The notes: generated by a model not told the origin, from the sequence alone. A stretch of 16,635 nt of DNA from CAYZAK01 sp964476445 (GCA_964476445.1 CAYZAK010000036.1:1-16635); one strand, 5' to 3'; counted from the first letter of the stretch, positions 1-7,133 are shown. Numbers and translations: made by a program.

Positions 1-948
1 CTTTTCCAAATTCTCTTTTTTTATCCCCTCCCCTGTATCTTTTATGAAAATTCGTACATATGTTCCTTCCAACTCTGTTTTTAAAGTCAACACTTTTTCA
101 GTAGCATTACCCATATTTTCTACAGCGTTTTTAATCATTTGGGTAAATACTTCTTCCAGATGAAATCTGCTGGTATTTATTTTAGATATTTTATCACTGT
201 AGAGCTTTTTTATCTTTATCTTATTATTTTTATGTGTGTCCACTAAATCTAAAGAATTTTCCAATAATTGATGTATATCAAAATTATTAAATTTAAAATT
301 TCGGTTTTTTGCAAAACCCAGAAAACCTTTAACCGTTTCAGAAATGCGCTCGGAATTGTCTCTTATAACTTTGAGATCATTACGTAATTCTTCCTTTAAC
401 TGTTCTTCTAAAAGAAGCTGGGCGGTAGTTAATATATTAGTTAAGGGATTATTTATTTCGTGAGCTACACCGGCGGCCATCTGTCCTATATGATGCATCC
501 TTTCTTTTTTCATAATCTCTCTTTGTAAATTTTTCTGTTTTTTTTCCATTCGTTTCCGGGAATCAATATCTATTACTATCCCTGATACAATTTTAGTATT
601 TTTGCCGAGCTCGGTAACAGCGCCTACGTCCCTAAACCATTTGTAATCTCCGGATTTTTTCTTAATCCGGTACTCCACTTCATATCTTTCCTTTTTACCT
701 TCCAGATGATCCCGCATAGCGTTCATTGCTTTTTCATATTCTTCTGGGTGAATCAACTCGGTGAAATCGGAATAATGTTTAAATTTATCCGGAGAATACC
801 CCAACATTTTAGCTTTTCTGTCGTTAAAACGTACTTTCCCGGAAGGAAGATCCATTTCCCACCACGCAAGATTTCCGGCATCCATAGATTTTTCCAGCCG
901 GGTCTTATATATTTTCAACTGCTCTTCAAGAGATTCTTTATCTGTCAT
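1..948 (-). CDS. PAS-domain sensor histidine kinase, partial (C-terminus beyond window)
   Basis: Reading leftward from the ATG at 948-946, the frame stays open for 316 codons to the window edge. A PAS fold spans roughly residues 15-130 (LAWWEMDLPSGKV, then LIHPEEYE, a PAS_3-type signature), followed by a short coiled linker. A HisKA domain follows with the H-box GVAHEINNPLTNI; its His is the expected autophosphorylation site. An HATPase domain then begins, with an N-box (QMIKNAVENM) and a G1 box (DTGEG), before the sequence runs off the edge. A strong GGGAGGAG Shine-Dalgarno at 958-965 lies 9 nt before the ATG and fixes the start. There is no signal peptide or membrane segment, so it looks like a soluble cytoplasmic sensor. 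The HEINNP H-box resembles NtrB/ZraS-type kinases. The signal and partner regulator are unknown; no response regulator is visible nearby. Confidence 0.93.
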   Translation of the reverse strand, partial: MTDKESLEEQLKIYKTRLEKSMDAGNLAWWEMDLPSGKVRFNDRKAKMLGYSPDKFKHYSDFTELIHPEEYEKAMNAMRDHLEGKKERYEVEYRIKKKSGDYKWFRDVGAVTELGKNTKIVSGIVIDIDSRKRMEKKQKNLQREIMKKERMHHIGQMAAGVAHEINNPLTNILTTAQLLLEEQLKEELRNDLKVIRDNSERISETVKGFLGFAKNRNFKFNNFDIHQLLENSLDLVDTHKNNKIKIKKLYSDKISKINTSRFHLEEVFTQMIKNAVENMGNATEKVLTLKTELEGTYVRIFIKDTGEGIKKENLEK

Positions 949-1100
949 TTTTGTTAACTCCTCCCAAGTTTTTACTTATTTAAATAATTTAAGTTATTTT
1001 CGTTTTTACCAAAAGGAATTTGGACTATAAATTATAATTCCTCTTTCTTGCCGTCACTTTTACTTAAATATCACCGCTGAGTTTATTCATAATATCTTTA

Positions 1101-1280
1101 CATGTAAAAAAGGGCAGGTTCTGTTTTTTATACATCAATTTAAAACCCGGACACCATATTAAAATCTTAAAAATTTATTGTCTCCTTTTTAAAAATCCCC
1201 TTGTAATATAAGTATATCATTCTGTAATTATTCAGTCAATAACATTGCCCATACATTTTTAATAGAACCGTACCCTTTCT
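1101..1280. mobile_element. Short MITE-like element with inverted ends and internal promoter (copy 1)
   Basis: The left end (1101-1131, core AAAAAAGGGCAGGTTCTG) and the right end (1256-1280, read on the minus strand as AAAGGGTACGGTTCTATT) form imperfect inverted repeats of about 24 bp. The left end also aligns over about 32 bp with 16579-16609, which adjoins a probable transposase tail. Positions 1167-1276 align with 7201-7312. I infer an internally deleted insertion element: one end with the transposase promoter and ribosome-binding site, joined to the opposite end. No coding region remains inside it. Confidence 0.6.
1211..1239 (-). promoter_or_regulatory. Sigma70-type promoter within element copy 1
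   Basis: On the minus strand TTGACT (1239-1234) and TATACT (1216-1211) are separated by exactly 17 bp, a near-consensus pair. Transcription would start near 1204 and run through a leader of about 250 nt to the histidine kinase start at 948. A Shine-Dalgarno-like AAAAAGGAGA follows at 1181-1190 but no start codon comes after it at useful spacing. The copy at 7245-7273 has the same layout. Confidence 0.65.
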
Positions 1281-1494
1281 ACATTGAATAATTTGATGCC
1301 GATTGAATTCAGGCAAGAAAAGGGCTTTTCCACTTTATGTTTGGCACGATAAATGGGGGTATACGTCAGAAAATATAAACATATAACTTTCGGATTGTAT
1401 AAGCCGGACCAGTTAAACTCTATTTGAATACCGCTTTTTGGGACTTATAACTTATTAATTTTTATTTTAATATTTTTAGTGTTAATTTAAAAGT
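1281..1494. other. Gene-free interval with a start-less 61-codon open frame
   Basis: No gene with a start is visible. On the minus strand a frame is open from 1444 to 1259 without any ATG, GTG or TTG in a sensible position. Its translation contains LTYTPIYRAKHKVEKPF and ends inside the mobile element with RVRFY. It may be the remnant of a gene cut by that element, or chance; I do not recognise the sequence. Confidence 0.3.
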
Positions 1495-2028
1495 TTATTT
1501 AACCGTTCTTTCAGTTTGGCGTACCTGCCTGCGGCGCTGCTGTAACCGCCGCTTATCAATTCCTCCTTGTGAGCTACTATCCAATCCCCCTATTTTTTTT
1601 ACTCCGGCGGTATCATTAAAATTTGTTTTATTACTCTTTGCTGATTTGAGGACAAATATAAAAGTGTACCTTACAGCTCCTCCCGAACCGCGTCTTATAT
1701 GCTGCATTACTCCCGCCAGATAAGGTCTTCCTTTTTTATCTTCTCCCTTTACTATGACCCGCTTGGGCCGGCGACCTTTCCGGTTGGTAATAAATTCACT
1801 TCTCCTGCCGGAATCTAAAGCGGTAAATATACGGTCAACCTCTGGATCCTCAGTATTCCGACCCAAAAATTCCGGACTCCGCTTAAAACTGTTCTTCAGT
1901 TCTTTTTTCATATTTTCAATAAATTTTTTCTGCTGTTTTTTAGATTCTTTATCTATAAATTTAACTACAAAATACAGTAAAAGTCCAACACCGGACAAAA
2001 ATAAGACTCCGATTATTATATCTTTCAT
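1495..2028 (-). CDS. Basic single-pass membrane-anchored protein of unknown function
   Basis: 177 residues. An N-terminal hydrophobic helix (about residues 4-26, IIIGVLFLSGVGLLLYFVV) is followed by a Lys-rich stretch likely to be helical (FIDKESKKQQKKFIENMKK). By the positive-inside rule the bulk of the protein should be cytoplasmic with a signal-anchor topology. The middle contains GRRPKRVIVKGEDKKGRPYL and then a strand-like YTFIFVLKS. The C-terminus is very rich in Arg and Gln (RRLQQRRRQVRQTER). There is no Cys pair, catalytic motif or family I recognise. The ATG at 2028 is preceded by GGGAG with about 9 nt spacing, which supports the start. It stands alone, with the dispersed repeat 2117-2196 upstream. 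The high positive charge could allow nucleic-acid or lipid contact, but that is only an inference from composition. Confidence 0.72.
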   Translation of the reverse strand: MKDIIIGVLFLSGVGLLLYFVVKFIDKESKKQQKKFIENMKKELKNSFKRSPEFLGRNTEDPEVDRIFTALDSGRRSEFITNRKGRRPKRVIVKGEDKKGRPYLAGVMQHIRRGSGGAVRYTFIFVLKSAKSNKTNFNDTAGVKKIGGLDSSSQGGIDKRRLQQRRRQVRQTERTVK

Positions 2029-2116
2029 AAAATTTTCTCCCTGTTAAATTACTCATTCCCCTCACAAAAACCCCTATTTTGCTACTTTCTTGATTAAAAA
2101 TTCTCTGACTTCAATA

Positions 2117-2196
2117 TTTTAGTTTTAGAGCCGTTGTGAAAACGACCTGTTAAAGCGCCTTGCTATATAAGGGGGTTTTGGCAGTGAGTTGATTAC
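2117..2196. repeat. Dispersed intergenic repeat, copy A
   Basis: This matches 6229-6303 with few substitutions and small gaps. The best conserved part is AGAGCCGTTGTGAAAACG followed by CCTGTTAAAG, then a run of G and TGAGTTGAT. Within it CGTT/AACG can pair as a small hairpin, and in copy B CCCCT and AGGGG can also pair. It lies directly upstream of a plus-strand transposase remnant, so it may be an insertion-sequence end, but copy B has no such neighbour. Confidence 0.65.
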
Positions 2197-2216
2197 GGGT
2201 ATACTAAGCCGTATAG

Positions 2217-2420
2217 TCCCCTGACAAACGGAAAGATAGAAACTTTTTGGAGGACTTGAAAAAGGAGTTTTTTTATTCGAATTTATTTAATTCGAAGAAG
2301 GATATGATAATGAATCTTGGGAACTTTTTATTTGAGTTTAATCATTTAAGAAGGCATGGAGGACTGCAGTATATGACCCCCTTTGATAAACTGGAAAAAG
2401 TTACCGAATTAGTGAGCTAG
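2217..2420 (+). pseudogene. C-terminal remnant of a DDE (IS3/IS481-like) transposase
   Basis: A plus-strand frame of 67 codons without a start, preceded by an in-frame TAG at 2214-2216 and ending at TAG 2418-2420. It carries the typical tail of rve-type integrase/transposases: a degraded ERxxRTLKEEF region (here NFLEDLKKEFFY, which should contain the final catalytic Glu), then FNHLRRHGGLQYMTPFDKLEKV, matching the family pattern YNxxRPHxGLxxxTPxEKL. The RNase H-like core with the two Asp residues is absent, so it cannot be active. The half-copy motif AACCGTCCCC follows 4 nt after the stop. Assignment to IS481 rather than IS3 is uncertain. Confidence 0.66.
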
Positions 2421-2445
2421 TACAACCGTCCCCATTTATAAAGAT

Positions 2446-3555
2446 CTATTCAATCTGTTCCAAATCTTCTAGCCAGCAGGCGTGTGGATTCAGTTTCTTT
2501 CTGAAAATATTACCTATTTGTTTTTTATTCCTTGCCTGATGATATTTTAATATAATGCTGTTATCCTGTTTTCCGATTATCTCTATTTTTCCGCTCTTAT
2601 GAGACATTACATATTTAAATTTTTTACTTGGCCCGCTCATCAGGCATTTTGAGTGTTCAATTATATTGCACCCGGTCAGTAGCGGTACCTGAAACTTTTT
2701 TTTTGCTCTTTTTACGGGCCGGTACTGAAAAACATAATAAGGACTTATGCCTATAGCTGTCAGCCGGTTTTGCAGATCGGTCATGATAAACGGGTCGTCA
2801 TTGACTCCTTTCAGCAGTACAGTCTGGTTTTTCAATATGACTCCCGCATTTATCAATTTGTCTATTGCCGCGACTGATGTATTTGTTATCTCTTTAGGAT
2901 GATTATATTGAGTTATGAAATAAATCCTTTTTGTAGAGGATGAATACTCCCGCAACAGACTCAGCAGCTTTTCATCGTATATTATCCTTTGTGGCAGGAC
3001 AACAGGAATCTTTGTGCCAAAGCGTATAAATTTTACATGGTCTATTGAGGAGAATTTTTTCAGGTATCGGGCAATCATGGATGTAGGCAGGATAACAGGG
3101 TCCCCACCGCTTATTAAAACATTATCCACTTCCCTATGTGCAGCTATGTATTTTACCGCATCGTCCAGTCTGTCCAGTGTCTCTTCATTTGAAAGTCCTA
3201 TAAGTCTTTTTCTGAAACAATATCTGCAGTAAGTCGCGCATTTATTTGTAGCCAGTATAAGTACAGTTTGCGGATACTTGTGCTGCACTCCTTGGAGTTT
3301 TGTGCTCTTCAGTTCTCCGCTTGTATCATAGGATCCCGCAATATTACGTTCTTCCATAGCCGGTACGACCATCTTTTTCAAAGGGTCACTTTCATCTAAA
3401 TCATCTATTATAGACATATAATATTGAGATATTTCCATCGGATGCAAGTGGGTTATTCCACGAATATATCTGATATTTTTATCGGGAATACAAAAATATT
3501 TTTTCAGATCTTCGGGATCTTTGATATTTTTTTTTAATAAAGTGCTGAATTTCAT
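2446..3555 (-). CDS. KamA-family radical SAM protein (lysine 2,3-aminomutase-like)
   Basis: 369 residues. The radical SAM cluster motif CxxxCxxC is C106-C110-C113 (NKCATYCRYCFRKRL), and the following LISGGDPVIL (147-156) is the SAM-binding GGDP element of this family. The region after it (RFGTKIPVVLPQRI, QTVLLKGVND, SPYYVFQYRPV) matches the TIM-barrel strands of KamA/EpmB proteins. Characterised members move an amino group using PLP and a 5'-deoxyadenosyl radical. Here the usual PLP loop PGGGGK is not present; the corresponding place reads MSGPSKKFKYVMSHKSGKIEIIG, so Lys311 or Lys312 may be the PLP lysine and the substrate may not be free lysine. It is shorter than clostridial lysine aminomutase (about 416 residues) and close to EpmB. 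The Shine-Dalgarno is weak. It stands alone between decayed mobile DNA, with a 14-bp palindrome upstream at 3588-3601. Confidence 0.9.
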   Translation of the reverse strand: MKFSTLLKKNIKDPEDLKKYFCIPDKNIRYIRGITHLHPMEISQYYMSIIDDLDESDPLKKMVVPAMEERNIAGSYDTSGELKSTKLQGVQHKYPQTVLILATNKCATYCRYCFRKRLIGLSNEETLDRLDDAVKYIAAHREVDNVLISGGDPVILPTSMIARYLKKFSSIDHVKFIRFGTKIPVVLPQRIIYDEKLLSLLREYSSSTKRIYFITQYNHPKEITNTSVAAIDKLINAGVILKNQTVLLKGVNDDPFIMTDLQNRLTAIGISPYYVFQYRPVKRAKKKFQVPLLTGCNIIEHSKCLMSGPSKKFKYVMSHKSGKIEIIGKQDNSIILKYHQARNKKQIGNIFRKKLNPHACWLEDLEQIE

Positions 3556-3587
3556 TTTTAATGGGTAACCTTAAACAAATAGGAGAA

Positions 3588-3601
3588 AATCTCACGAGAT
3601 T
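3588..3601. promoter_or_regulatory. 14-bp palindrome upstream of the KamA-family gene
   Basis: AATCTC-AC-GAGATT is a perfect 6-bp inverted repeat with a 2-bp centre, lying 33 bp before the start codon at 3555. Size and place fit a repressor operator. I cannot see a convincing promoter pair around it, and the regulator is unknown. Confidence 0.35.
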
Positions 3602-3699
3602 AAATTGAAATTAACGGCCTCTGATATGCCATATAAGCCGCTGTTTTTCTCTTTAAGGGGTATCATTACTATGCCTTGTCCTTACTGTTTTATGTTTTT

Positions 3700-4270
3700 T
3701 TATCCAATTACACAAATTCCCTTGACATTGGATGCAGAGGTACCGTAACGGTTTGCGATAAATCTCTGGGTTGAGCCATTAGCCAGAAGAACCTCAATTT
3801 CCGGCTGGTATTTGTCTAACTTACTCTTACCGGGGCCGGGAGGCCTTCCGAGTTTAACGCCGGCGGCTTTCTTGGCCCGCAGCGCTTTTTTTGTGCGTTT
3901 AGATATTAAATCTCTTTCAATTTCAGTTGCCATGGAGAAAACCATAGCGATAATTTTGCTCTGGATACTGTGGTCCAGCTGCCAATTACCTTTAACAGCA
4001 TAAATATCGCCCCCCCTTCTGAGTCACAATGGAGAGAATTTCCATGCATTCCAGCATACTTCTTCCAAGTCGCGAGAGTTCGCTTACAACACTATTATCA
4101 CCTGTGCTAAGATTTTCCAAAATGTTTGCGATTTTTCTCTTTCGCCAGGGAAGCTTTCCGGAAACTTTTTCTTCTTCAAATGAAACTTCACCAAGGTCTT
4201 TATCATTGGCAAGTTTTAAAATATCGGCTTTATTTTTCTCAATATCCTGGACTATTGTAGAGACACGCAA
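3700..4270 (-). pseudogene. Small serine recombinase (resolvase/invertase), frameshifted
   Basis: Two frames together encode one resolvase. The N-terminal part (4270-3992) has YLRVST with the catalytic Ser, then SELSRLGRSMLECMEIL, the conserved catalytic-core helix. It runs off frame at a run of seven G (4010-4016). Removing one G restores QKGGDIYAVKGNWQLDHSIQ leading into AMVFSMATEIERDLISKRT and the hinge RAKKAAGVKLGRP, then a C-terminal helix-turn-helix (TQRFIANRYGTS). Near 3710 a second slip is likely: the current frame ends VKGICVIG, whereas the next frame gives NLCNWIKKHK, the usual end of this family, running to 3653. There is no ATG; the frame upstream of TTG 4270 reads TVAY without a start and meets a run of nine A. 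Domain order (catalytic then HTH) is the Hin/TnpR type, not IS607. Sequencing error at homopolymers could explain part of this. Confidence 0.85.
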
Positions 4271-4323
4271 ATAAGCAACAGTTTTATTTTGTTTTTTTTT
4301 ATTTTATTTTCCTTTATTTGATT

Positions 4324-4396
4324 ATTCGATGAAAACCTAAAAACCGGTAACATTATATAAACTATCTTGTGTAATAATCAATGATTTTCATCGAAT
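4324..4396. promoter_or_regulatory. Promoter enclosed by perfect 12-bp inverted repeats, upstream of the recombinase
   Basis: ATTCGATGAAAA (4324-4335) and its exact reverse complement (4385-4396) flank 49 bp. Inside them, on the minus strand, TTGATT (4381-4376) and TATAAT (4357-4352) are separated by 18 bp, a good sigma70 promoter pointing toward the recombinase gene. The arrangement fits an invertible promoter or a recombinase binding region (res-like) that autoregulates the gene. The enclosed segment is short for a known inverton. Confidence 0.55.
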
Positions 4397-4803
4397 GTTA
4401 TTTATAAAACAAACGAACTTTTTTAGAATAGTTCAGGAGAGTAAAGTTCTGCGCAAATCCATTGAATTTCATCTCCCAAAATCATAACAATTGCAAGTAG
4501 AATAATTTGGGAGAAGGAAAATCAATCATATTTCCTGATAATTAAGCAATATGCTCAAATGTCGTGGGGATTTTCCCCTAAATGTTTAAATATACCCAAG
4601 ATTAGAATATTTTTAGAAGGGTGCTAAATAGAGATGTGGATCGTTAAATTAGCTATACTTTACTGTAAGGGGATTCGGGCTTCATTGAAATAGGTGGGTA
4701 TATTACCCCTGGATAAAATAATAATGCTTTATACGGTTTTCTGGTAAGTGTTTTTTACCGGCCTTAGCCTTCTTTTTATAGATGTCAGAAACCCGGTTTT
4801 TGA
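4397..4803. other. Intergenic interval without recognisable genes
   Basis: I see no start-supported frame in this stretch on either strand. The only structure is a perfect 9-bp inverted repeat, TCTCCCAAA (4472-4480) with TTTGGGAGA (4506-4514), separated by 25 bp. There is no clear terminator after the ankyrin gene; GGTAA/TTACC near 4746-4762 could form only a weak hairpin. Confidence 0.4.
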
Positions 4804-5973
4804 TTATTCTTCGGCACCAGCTCGTTTCAGTATGTTGACTATTTCTGTGTGTCCTCTCGCTGTTGCATACTTCAGAGCCGTCCAGCCCTTTTCACTTTGA
4901 GCATTAACTTCAGCACCGGCTTCTATCAGGATTTTTGCTATTTCTAGGTGCCCTTCCTGCGCTGCCAATATCAGAGCCGTCCAATCGGTTTCATCTTTCA
5001 CTTTAACGTCAGCACCAGCTTCTATTAAGAATTTTGCTATTTCTGGGTGTCCTCTCCGCAATGACCACATCAGAGCTGTCTGACCATCTATATCTTTCCC
5101 ATTAACCTCGGCACCAGCTTCTACTAGGATTTTTGCTATTTCTGTATATCCCTCATCTGCTGCTGTTATAAGTGCCATTCTGTCAAAGCTATCTTTCGCA
5201 TTAACGTCTGCCCCGGCTTCTATCAGGATTTTTGCTATTTCTGGGTGTCCTGTCTTTATCAGAGCCGTCTTACCTTTATCCCAACCACTTTTCTCTTTCC
5301 CATTAACATCAGCTCCAGCTTCTATCAGAGTTTTTGTTATTTCTGGATGTCCCTTATCTGCTGCTGTTATAAGTGCCGTTCTGCCAAATCTACCTCTCGC
5401 CTTAATATCAACACCGACTTCTATTAGAATTTTTGCTACTTCTGTATGTCCTTCCAGCAAAGCCCACATCAGAGCCGTCTGGCCAAGGCTATTTTTTGCA
5501 TTAACTTCAGCACCGGCTTCTAACAGGATTTTTACTATTTCTAGGTGCCCTTCCTGCGCTGCCCGCATCAATACCGTTTCGTCTTCTTTATCTTTCCCAT
5601 TAACCTCGGCACCAGCTTCTACTAGGATTTTTGCTATTTCTGGATATCCTTTCTCTTCTGCCCACATCAGAGCCGTTTTACTTTCAACTTTTGCTTCTAA
5701 ATTCATACCCTCTTCTATCAGGTACTTGGTTATTTTTGTGTGTCCTTTTAGTGCCGCAAATATCAGCGCCGTTCTGCCATTTTTGTTTTTCACATTAGCC
5801 TCAGCTCCAGAGTTAAGTAAAATTTTGACTGACTCTGGCGCCCCGGTTTCCGCGGCCCATATAAGTGGGGTATTTTTGGCTCTATTCTGTCGATTTACAT
5901 CAGCTCCTTGGTTAATAGCTTCTTTGACTTTTTTTGGTTTTTTATTTGCTATGTCTTTTTTTAAAATTCTCAT
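4804..5973 (-). CDS. Ankyrin-repeat protein, about 11 repeats
   Basis: 389 residues from ATG 5973. After an N-terminal half-repeat (KKVKEAINQGADVN) there are about eleven 33-residue ankyrin units of the form TALMWAxxxGHxEIAKILIEAGAEVN, running to the end. The seventh unit is irregular: three extra residues (around GWDKGKTALI) and a loss of about four in the helix. No signal peptide, membrane segment or enzymatic domain is present, so a cytoplasmic protein-binding scaffold is the reasonable role; the partner is unknown. The ATG has no good Shine-Dalgarno. Upstream in the same frame is a GGAGGGG positioned 9 nt before an ATT codon (about 6047-6045), which would add about 25 residues (containing FLFERRWNKIKKV). 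Either ATT is used as a rare start, or an original ATG was lost. Two units share a 54-bp identical DNA segment (5091-5144 and 5589-5642). Confidence 0.9.
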   Translation of the reverse strand: MRILKKDIANKKPKKVKEAINQGADVNRQNRAKNTPLIWAAETGAPESVKILLNSGAEANVKNKNGRTALIFAALKGHTKITKYLIEEGMNLEAKVESKTALMWAEEKGYPEIAKILVEAGAEVNGKDKEDETVLMRAAQEGHLEIVKILLEAGAEVNAKNSLGQTALMWALLEGHTEVAKILIEVGVDIKARGRFGRTALITAADKGHPEITKTLIEAGADVNGKEKSGWDKGKTALIKTGHPEIAKILIEAGADVNAKDSFDRMALITAADEGYTEIAKILVEAGAEVNGKDIDGQTALMWSLRRGHPEIAKFLIEAGADVKVKDETDWTALILAAQEGHLEIAKILIEAGAEVNAQSEKGWTALKYATARGHTEIVNILKRAGAEE

Positions 5974-6122
5974 TTGTGTTGTTTTCTTGCCTTTTTCCGT
6001 ATTGTCAAAAACTTTTTTTATCTTATTCCATCTTCGTTCAAATAAAAACTCAATTTTCTTTTTCCCCTCCGAAAAACTCCAGGGCCGTTTCTAACTTTGT
6101 ATTAATAATATGAATATAATTT

Positions 6123-6151
6123 ATTATAGCATATAACCCTGCATAGACCAA
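6123..6151 (-). promoter_or_regulatory. Sigma70-type promoter of the ankyrin gene
   Basis: On the minus strand TTGGTC (6151-6146) and TATAAT (6128-6123) are 17 bp apart, with the -10 box a perfect match. The transcript would begin near 6116 and contain the GGAGGGG at about 6057-6063, before the ankyrin coding region. Confidence 0.6.
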
Positions 6152-6228
6152 ACCCATTTGAATTATCTGGATATTTCCCGTAGTAAGTATGAGAAATGCC
6201 TATTTGAATCCTCTTTTTTATTTAAATT

Positions 6229-6303
6229 TTTTAGCTTTAGAGCCGTTGTGAAAACGTCCTGTTAAAGTCCCCTACTATAAGGGGGGGTCTGTGAGTTGAT
6301 AAC
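6229..6303. repeat. Dispersed intergenic repeat, copy B
   Basis: Second copy of the 2117-2196 repeat, in the same orientation, here between the outer-membrane protein gene and the ankyrin gene. TCCCCT-ACTAT-AAGGGG makes a short G/C hairpin. No transposase fragment is seen next to this copy. The rest of the interval 5974-6372 holds only the ankyrin promoter. Confidence 0.62.
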
Positions 6304-6372
6304 CTGTAAATTGTATGGCCAATTTCATGGCTTTTTCCTTTTTATTTTTTAACCCATAATTTAACTACATTT

Positions 6373-7094
6373 CTAAAACTGATACTCAAACCCGGTTGAA
6401 ACAGCTTTTTTAACCGCATTGGACTCATCAGGATTATCAGTGTATTGCCTGAAAACATAACTGTACTGGGCCTTTAAAAGAAACCGGTTGAATATCTCCT
6501 CCCTGTAATTCACCCTGGCAGAAATCTGGTCCTTGTCCTTCCAGGTCTCTTCCTCATCGGCATACCGCTGGGAATTAAACCTCAGAAAAAGATTGGCCCG
6601 CCGTTTTCTTTCCCGGTCTATATCCCACCGCAGGCGCATATTGGGAACATGGGTCAGATTGTCCCAGGACCGAAACTTGTAGTCCTGTTCTCTTAAATAA
6701 TACTCAAGCCGGAGATTGAGAGCATCGCTAATACCTATCCAGCAATATGTCCGATAGTATCTTAAGATATTCCGGTTATTCAGCGTAGCGTGGGGAAAAT
6801 CCTTTCTGTTCCAGTTAAACCTGGCCGTATACCTGAACCTGCCGCTCACGTTCTGGGCCACCTGCAGATAGCCTTTGTCATATTTGTAGGCCCAGGTTTC
6901 CTGCTCATATTCTTCGGTTAATTCCATCCAGGGTAAAGGTGAGGCGAACTCTTCGTCACCGTACTTGGCACAAGTGACGGGATGGCGTACCTTGAGCCCT
7001 GCTCAAAATTACCGGTGACTTTAGGCGGTCTTGCATAACTTCGGCAGAATAAAAGAAAAACCCCGGCTGCAATACAAAATAAGCCCTTCTTCAT
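6373..7094 (-). pseudogene. Outer-membrane beta-barrel protein gene, interrupted by a frameshift
   Basis: The ATG at 7094 has a GGAGG (7104-7108) 9 nt upstream and begins a signal peptide (MKKGLFCIAAGVFLLFCRSYA). That frame stops at 6918. The adjoining frame is open from 7002 to 6373 and encodes KYGDEEFASPLPWMELTEEY and then about 180 residues of alternating strands rich in Tyr, Arg and Asn, ending GFEYQF with a C-terminal Phe, the usual signal for insertion by the BAM complex. No start codon precedes WMELTEE in the second frame, so the two are best read as one protein of about 240 residues with a one-base loss between 7002 and 6918. A start at 7130 (MYPGKKSRR) is less likely because it lacks a ribosome-binding site and spoils the signal peptide. 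Whether the shift is a real mutation, a sequencing error or programmed cannot be settled here. The barrel's function is unknown. Confidence 0.72.
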
Positions 7095-7133
7095 TTTAAA
7101 TAACCTCCTGGATTTTTTTCCCGGATACAAAAT

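Noticed and set aside
1341..1360. TTGGCACGATAAATGG as a sigma54 promoter
   Set aside because: The -24 half matches but the required GC at -12 is absent, and no plus-strand gene follows.
1754..2047. 97-codon plus-strand frame opposite the basic membrane protein
   Set aside because: It is antisense to a gene with a good ribosome-binding site and has a composition typical of a shadow frame.
2117..2196. The dispersed repeat as a known riboswitch
   Set aside because: I could not match its core to c-di-GMP, fluoride, SAM or other riboswitch consensus sequences, and it is not consistently placed before a gene start.
4804..5973. Regularly spaced DNA repeats of about 99 bp as a CRISPR-like array
   Set aside because: They are codons of 33-residue ankyrin units in one open frame, with substitutions at third positions.
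7095..7130. Start of the outer-membrane gene at 7130
   Set aside because: The ATG at 7094 has a GGAGG at the right distance and begins a normal signal peptide; the longer form adds a charged leader.
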